A program made the translations under genes and the position numbers. A stretch of 64,000 nucleotides of DNA from Falsiruegeria mediterranea M17 (GTDB taxonomy: Bacteria; Pseudomonadota; Alphaproteobacteria; Rhodobacterales; Rhodobacteraceae), in the NCBI RefSeq assembly GCF_900302455.1, contig NZ_ONZG01000001.1, positions 124,001 through 188,000 on the forward strand, read 5' to 3'. How positions within the stretch are numbered: position 1 is the stretch's first letter; every line of letters starts with the position of its first letter. The notes under the pieces were generated by a model. That model did no database searches. It had not been told where the DNA came from and worked only from the letters and a program-made list of their open reading frames with translations. This document shows positions 60,856 through 64,000 of the stretch, in pieces.

Positions 60856-62979
60856 ATGTCACTTCTCTCTCTGTCTGAGGCCGTTGCGCCTGCTGCTGCC
60901 CCCCTCACCAAAGGGGGTGACAAAGCCGATAAAAAGACGACCGAATTAAACTTTGATGATGTCATCGGAAAAATACCCCACCCCGTCGCAGAGCGACATT
61001 CACGGCAAGGCTCAGGTGGCTTGAATCAAACCGTCGAGACAGATGCAGAAGGTTCTTTGGCTCAAGGGTCCGAAGATAACGGAGCTTTTGAGAAACACCC
61101 TAACAACGACCTAAAAACCGTCGCGCATGAAACCAAACAAATCAGTGCAGAAGCTCCGGTTGAAGAGCAATTGCCTCGGCAAGCGCGCGATATTGTTGAA
61201 TACGCATTGGCGTCAAATCCGCGTCCACCACATCGCGGAGCGACCGAAGAATCGCCCAAGTCTACTGATGCACCAGGTGCAATTGTGGCGGCATCTGCGA
61301 CCGACCAAAAACAACTGGAAATTGGGGAGCCTTTTGACCTGCGTCAGAAGGGAAACGTGCCAACACAGACGTCGAGCTTTGAGTTTCGAGGAAAAGAGAC
61401 AACTGCGATTTCAGCTGATTTGCATAAATCGAATCCCGAACCGATCCAGTCATCGGATATTAAATCCAACGTGAAGGACGCCGCCACGACAACTGATGGT
61501 GCACGTCAGTTGAAACCAAGCGCAACCCTGGCGCCCGTTACTGCCCCGTTCGCGAAGGAGGTCACTGCGATACCTGGCGGTTCGCATCAGATCAGACCGC
61601 CAGCACCTCAGACGCGGGATATTGAAGTTGTTGCGAAGGACGCAGCTGCGGTATCGGTTGTTTCACGTCAGACGAATCCTATCCCGGCTCAGGCAGCCGC
61701 CATCGAAACCAACGGTAGAGAGGCAAACGCGACGCAGGTTGTTTCTCAGAAAACGAGGCCCGATCCAGTCCAAGCGCCCGTCATGAGGAACACCGAACAA
61801 ACGGCAGACGCGACGCTGGTTGGTTTCCATCAAACAAGGCCCGAACCGACCCAAACACCCGCTATTGGCCGCATCGTGAAACAGGCAACCACGCTCTCCA
61901 CGCAATCAAACTTGGTGTCTGATCGGCCCACGCAAGCCTTGACCGCAGCCAAAGTTGAAACTCGCGTCGATGGGAACCCGCCGTTCACAATCTCGGGCCA
62001 AACAGACGAAATCGGACGCGAGGTACAGAAAACAGGTGGCCCTAGCGTCAACCCTGCAACCATTGGCAGCAAGAATGAAGGACAGAATGCCCGCTTGCAT
62101 AAAGTGCAGGCAATATCTGAACCCGCCCTTTCGTATACGGCACATACTCGAACGGATCTCTCTTCAGCCAAACCTGAGGGCTATTCGACCGCTCCCTTAG
62201 GTCAAACTTTTGCAGTGGACGTTCGCCGAGAACCCTCTGTGGATAAACCGGTGGCCATTGTTCAAACGGCAAAGCTCAAGATTGAAAACAGTGGTGTTCA
62301 ACCCGATCCAGGACGGCCTGAAGGCAAACTTGTTGCGAACCCAGAAACTCCGTTTGCAGCACAATTTGTTACGCGGGCGGCTGTAGTGCCCCAGGTACAA
62401 GCCCCCTCGTCGATGACCATTGGCATGAATCGAAAAGACATTGATTTTGAGAGCTTAAGTTTGAAAGCCGATGAAACGACGTCGGTTTTGAGTTCCGTTT
62501 CAACCGAAGATGCAGCGGCGTCAACAGCATCCGCGCCAACCGCTACTTTCGGCGCATTCCCAGCCGCTTCGAAACCTGGACTGGCACAGTCTGTTGGTGC
62601 CCAATTGGCCGAGCAATTGGCAAAGCGACCCCAGGGAACGATCGGCATCATGCTGAATCCCGAAGAACTCGGGCGCGTGCAGATGGCCGTTAATGCCAGC
62701 GAATCGGTGGTCGCCATTTCAATCACAGCCGAACGACCGGAAACGTTGGATTTGATGCGACGGCATGTTGACCAACTGATCGAGGAGTTCCGCCAGATGG
62801 GTTATGAAGGAGTTGATCTTGCCTTCTCTGGCGGTGGTTCTACGCACGATGATTCACAAAACACCCCATCATCCAACGTCATTTCGGCCACTTCGGACGG
62901 GGCAGACAACGCAATTGGACCAAATGAAGAAAACCCCGATCGCCCAGGCCAACAGGTCGGCGTGGACATGAGGCTTTGA
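60856..62979 (+). CDS. fliK: Flagellar hook-length control protein FliK
   Basis: A 707-residue protein, long for the family. The C-terminal Flg_hook domain (about 590-670) is clear: AQLAEQLAKRPQGTIGIMLN, PEELGRVQMAVNASESVVAI and LDLMRRHVDQLIEEFRQMGY. FliK is secreted as a ruler during hook growth, then switches export to filament proteins. The rest is Pro/Thr/Gln-rich and includes seven consecutive 27-residue repeats (residues 163-351). ATG at 60856 has GAGG nine bases before it; a GTG at 60820 is the alternative. It ends two bases before flgD. Confidence 0.88.
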   Translation: MSLLSLSEAVAPAAAPLTKGGDKADKKTTELNFDDVIGKIPHPVAERHSRQGSGGLNQTVETDAEGSLAQGSEDNGAFEKHPNNDLKTVAHETKQISAEAPVEEQLPRQARDIVEYALASNPRPPHRGATEESPKSTDAPGAIVAASATDQKQLEIGEPFDLRQKGNVPTQTSSFEFRGKETTAISADLHKSNPEPIQSSDIKSNVKDAATTTDGARQLKPSATLAPVTAPFAKEVTAIPGGSHQIRPPAPQTRDIEVVAKDAAAVSVVSRQTNPIPAQAAAIETNGREANATQVVSQKTRPDPVQAPVMRNTEQTADATLVGFHQTRPEPTQTPAIGRIVKQATTLSTQSNLVSDRPTQALTAAKVETRVDGNPPFTISGQTDEIGREVQKTGGPSVNPATIGSKNEGQNARLHKVQAISEPALSYTAHTRTDLSSAKPEGYSTAPLGQTFAVDVRREPSVDKPVAIVQTAKLKIENSGVQPDPGRPEGKLVANPETPFAAQFVTRAAVVPQVQAPSSMTIGMNRKDIDFESLSLKADETTSVLSSVSTEDAAASTASAPTATFGAFPAASKPGLAQSVGAQLAEQLAKRPQGTIGIMLNPEELGRVQMAVNASESVVAISITAERPETLDLMRRHVDQLIEEFRQMGYEGVDLAFSGGGSTHDDSQNTPSSNVISATSDGADNAIGPNEENPDRPGQQVGVDMRL
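61342..61908 (+). repeat. Seven 81-bp (27-codon) imperfect tandem repeats in fliK
   Basis: Seven units of exactly 27 residues follow each other, starting RQKGNVPTQ, HKSNPEPIQ, RQLKPSATL, HQIRPPAPQ, RQTNPIPAQ, QKTRPDPVQ and HQTRPEPTQ. Each has a basic pair at positions 1-2, P at or near position 5 and Q at or near 9, then an I/V-N/E-rich stretch and an A/T-rich end. Identity is modest, so the array is old. Boundaries are set by the invariant spacing. Confidence 0.75.
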
Positions 62980-62981
62980 CA

Positions 62982-63650
62982 ATGATCACCGAAACCACAC
63001 AGTCGAATGGCACGAACACGTCGGCCACCAACACGTCCTCGTCAAGCAAGGCCCCGCAGATTGCGACGGATTTTGAAACCTTCCTGCGGATGCTCACGGT
63101 TCAAGCACAGAATCAGGACCCGCTGGAGCCTTTGGATTCCTCGGAGTATGCGGCTCAACTGGCGCAATTTTCGATGGTTGAGCAGCAAACCAAGACGAAC
63201 CAAACGCTTGAGGCGCTGGTCAACAAGCTGGGCGGCAACCCGATTGCCGAACTGTCTAATTGGATCGGCAAAGAGGCGCGAGCCGTTGCTCCGGCCAACT
63301 ATACTGGCCACCCCGTCACCGTTTCACCGTCGCTGCACGCGGAAGCAACCGAAGCGGTTCTGGTCGTCAGCAATGCCGAAGGAACCGTTGTGGAGCGAAA
63401 ATCCATCCCCGTATCCACCACCCCCTTTGAATGGACCGGGTTGGACGAATCGGGCACCGCGCGCCCGTCCGGGCTCTACAGCTTTGCTGTTGAAAGTCGC
63501 AAGGATGGCACCGTTCTGAGCCAGCAAGCCGCTGCAGTGTACAATGATGTCATAGAAGCCCAGGTTCAGAATGGCGAAGTGACCTTGATCCTGGAGGGCG
63601 GACAGGCGATTTTGGCCTCGAAAGTCACGGCCGTGCGCGCGCAGGAATAA
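62982..63650 (+). CDS. flgD: Flagellar hook assembly protein FlgD
   Basis: A 222-residue hook cap protein. The N-terminal FlgD motif DFETFLRMLTVQAQNQDPLE, then PLDSSEYAAQLAQFSMVEQQ, is diagnostic, and the C-terminal beta part (TPFEWTGLDESGTARPSGLY) is the FlgD Ig/tudor region. It caps the growing hook and is removed when FliK ends hook growth. ATG at 62982 is preferred to a TTG at 62976 that overlaps the fliK stop. It shares a transcript with fliK. Confidence 0.94.
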   Translation: MITETTQSNGTNTSATNTSSSSKAPQIATDFETFLRMLTVQAQNQDPLEPLDSSEYAAQLAQFSMVEQQTKTNQTLEALVNKLGGNPIAELSNWIGKEARAVAPANYTGHPVTVSPSLHAEATEAVLVVSNAEGTVVERKSIPVSTTPFEWTGLDESGTARPSGLYSFAVESRKDGTVLSQQAAAVYNDVIEAQVQNGEVTLILEGGQAILASKVTAVRAQE

Positions 63651-63744
63651 CCTCTGTCGGAACATGGGCGGGATCTCGTACTGAAGTCCGCTGGTGTTGA
63701 TCCAGCCCATCCGCTGGAGCACCGCGCTGTCTGATCTTGATGAA

Positions 63745-64000
63745 ATGCCGCCGCCGGGCCTGATCTCGGTCCTGATTGACCGGGGGTTGGCCCAGATCGG
63801 TGACCGGTTCGAGGTGTTGTTGGGTGGGCGCACGAATCGCGTGTGGAAGGTTTTGGGACAACGCCGCCATGCGGTTTTGAAGCTTTACCGCAACGATTTA
63901 CCGAACCCCTTGTTTCGGAATGACCCAAAGCTGGAAAGCTTGTGCCTGCGCGAACTGGAACTGACCGGAATTGCGCCCAAACTGCTGGCGAGTGGTCCGT
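63745..64000 (+). CDS. Aminoglycoside/choline kinase-family phosphotransferase (partial, runs off right edge)
   Basis: Only the first 85 or so residues are in the window. The frame reads MPPPGLISVLIDRGLAQIGD, FEVLLGGRTNRVWKV and HAVLKLYRNDLPNPLFRND, the glycine-rich N-lobe and the LK lysine of APH/choline kinase-fold enzymes. GTG at 63694 or TTG at 63697 could add 16-17 residues. None of the three starts has a clear ribosome site. The substrate cannot be known from this part; it is not part of the flagellar set. Confidence 0.7.
   Translation, partial: MPPPGLISVLIDRGLAQIGDRFEVLLGGRTNRVWKVLGQRRHAVLKLYRNDLPNPLFRNDPKLESLCLRELELTGIAPKLLASGP

Noticed and set aside
61342-61908. CRISPR array
   Set aside because: The periodic units are diverged, in frame and inside fliK; there are no identical direct repeats or unique spacers and no cas genes.

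Overview
The window looks like ordinary chromosome of a marine alphaproteobacterium of the order Rhodobacterales (Roseobacter group, Ruegeria/Phaeobacter-like). The reasons are a CcrM-type GANTC methyltransferase, a FlbT-FlaF-flagellin cluster, a CenR-like OmpR-family regulator, a DciA helicase loader, a Rhodobacter-type porin, DUF2125 and DUF3576 proteins, and many TTG/GTG starts in G+C-rich DNA. This is inference from gene content; no rRNA or tRNA gene was seen. No insertion sequence, prophage or CRISPR array was seen.

Layout. 1-7000: LysE exporter with an XRE-cupin regulator, DUF1294 protein, free methionine-(R)-sulfoxide reductase, thiolase, a STAS/serine-kinase switch pair, a gamma-glutamyltransferase-like enzyme, HspQ and an AEC transporter. 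7000-17300: SLT lipoprotein, LolA, FtsK and an aminotransferase in one leftward unit, an amidase, a UbiH-type hydroxylase, Trm112, a LON-domain protein and a thioredoxin-TPR protein. 17400-24200: exonuclease III, a foreign-looking methyltransferase, the CenR-like regulator, RibA with an L,D-transpeptidase, YggS and the porin. 24500-29800: DUF3576 lipoprotein, LeuS-LptE-HolA and a GST. 29900-35000: flavoprotein-MscS, HNH protein, and an SDR/enoyl-CoA hydratase/VOC operon joined by ATGA overlaps. 35000-41200: DUF2125 protein, PmbA, an IMPase-family phosphatase, a divergent Kdo-transferase-like protein and LpxK. 41400-49600: CoA transferase, DsbA, DciA, MutY, AlkB, a membrane cyclase, CcrM and RNase HII. 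49600-57300: small secreted proteins, a membrane winged-helix protein, a DUF427-cyclase fusion, and a two-subunit molybdenum hydroxylase with its AraC regulator. 57400-63650: flagellar block (DUF1217, FlbT, FlaF, flagellin, FlgN-like, FlgJ-like, FliK, FlgD). A kinase-like gene runs off the right edge.

What stands out. (1) Five copies (R1-R5) of a dispersed intergenic element sit only between convergent genes. They keep short blocks of sequence, including CCTCCTCCC/GGGAGGAGG in four copies, but swap the sequence of their hairpins while keeping the pairing, which suggests selection on structure. (2) Two pairs of 21-bp-spaced direct repeats (TTGGCACGAT core) flank the AraC regulator and precede the molybdenum hydroxylase genes: a likely complete regulon. 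(3) FliK carries seven consecutive 27-residue imperfect repeats. (4) Three GANTC sites lie in 39 bp just upstream of ccrM. (5) A two-helix membrane protein with a C-terminal winged helix lies behind a pair of 13-bp near-palindromes.

How the genes connect. Envelope biogenesis (LolA, LptE, LpxK, the Kdo-transferase-like protein, porin, L,D-transpeptidase) and cell-cycle or motility control (CcrM, CenR-like, FtsK, FlbT/FlaF) are the main themes. They are interleaved with fatty-acid, alkane and CoA-ester metabolism.
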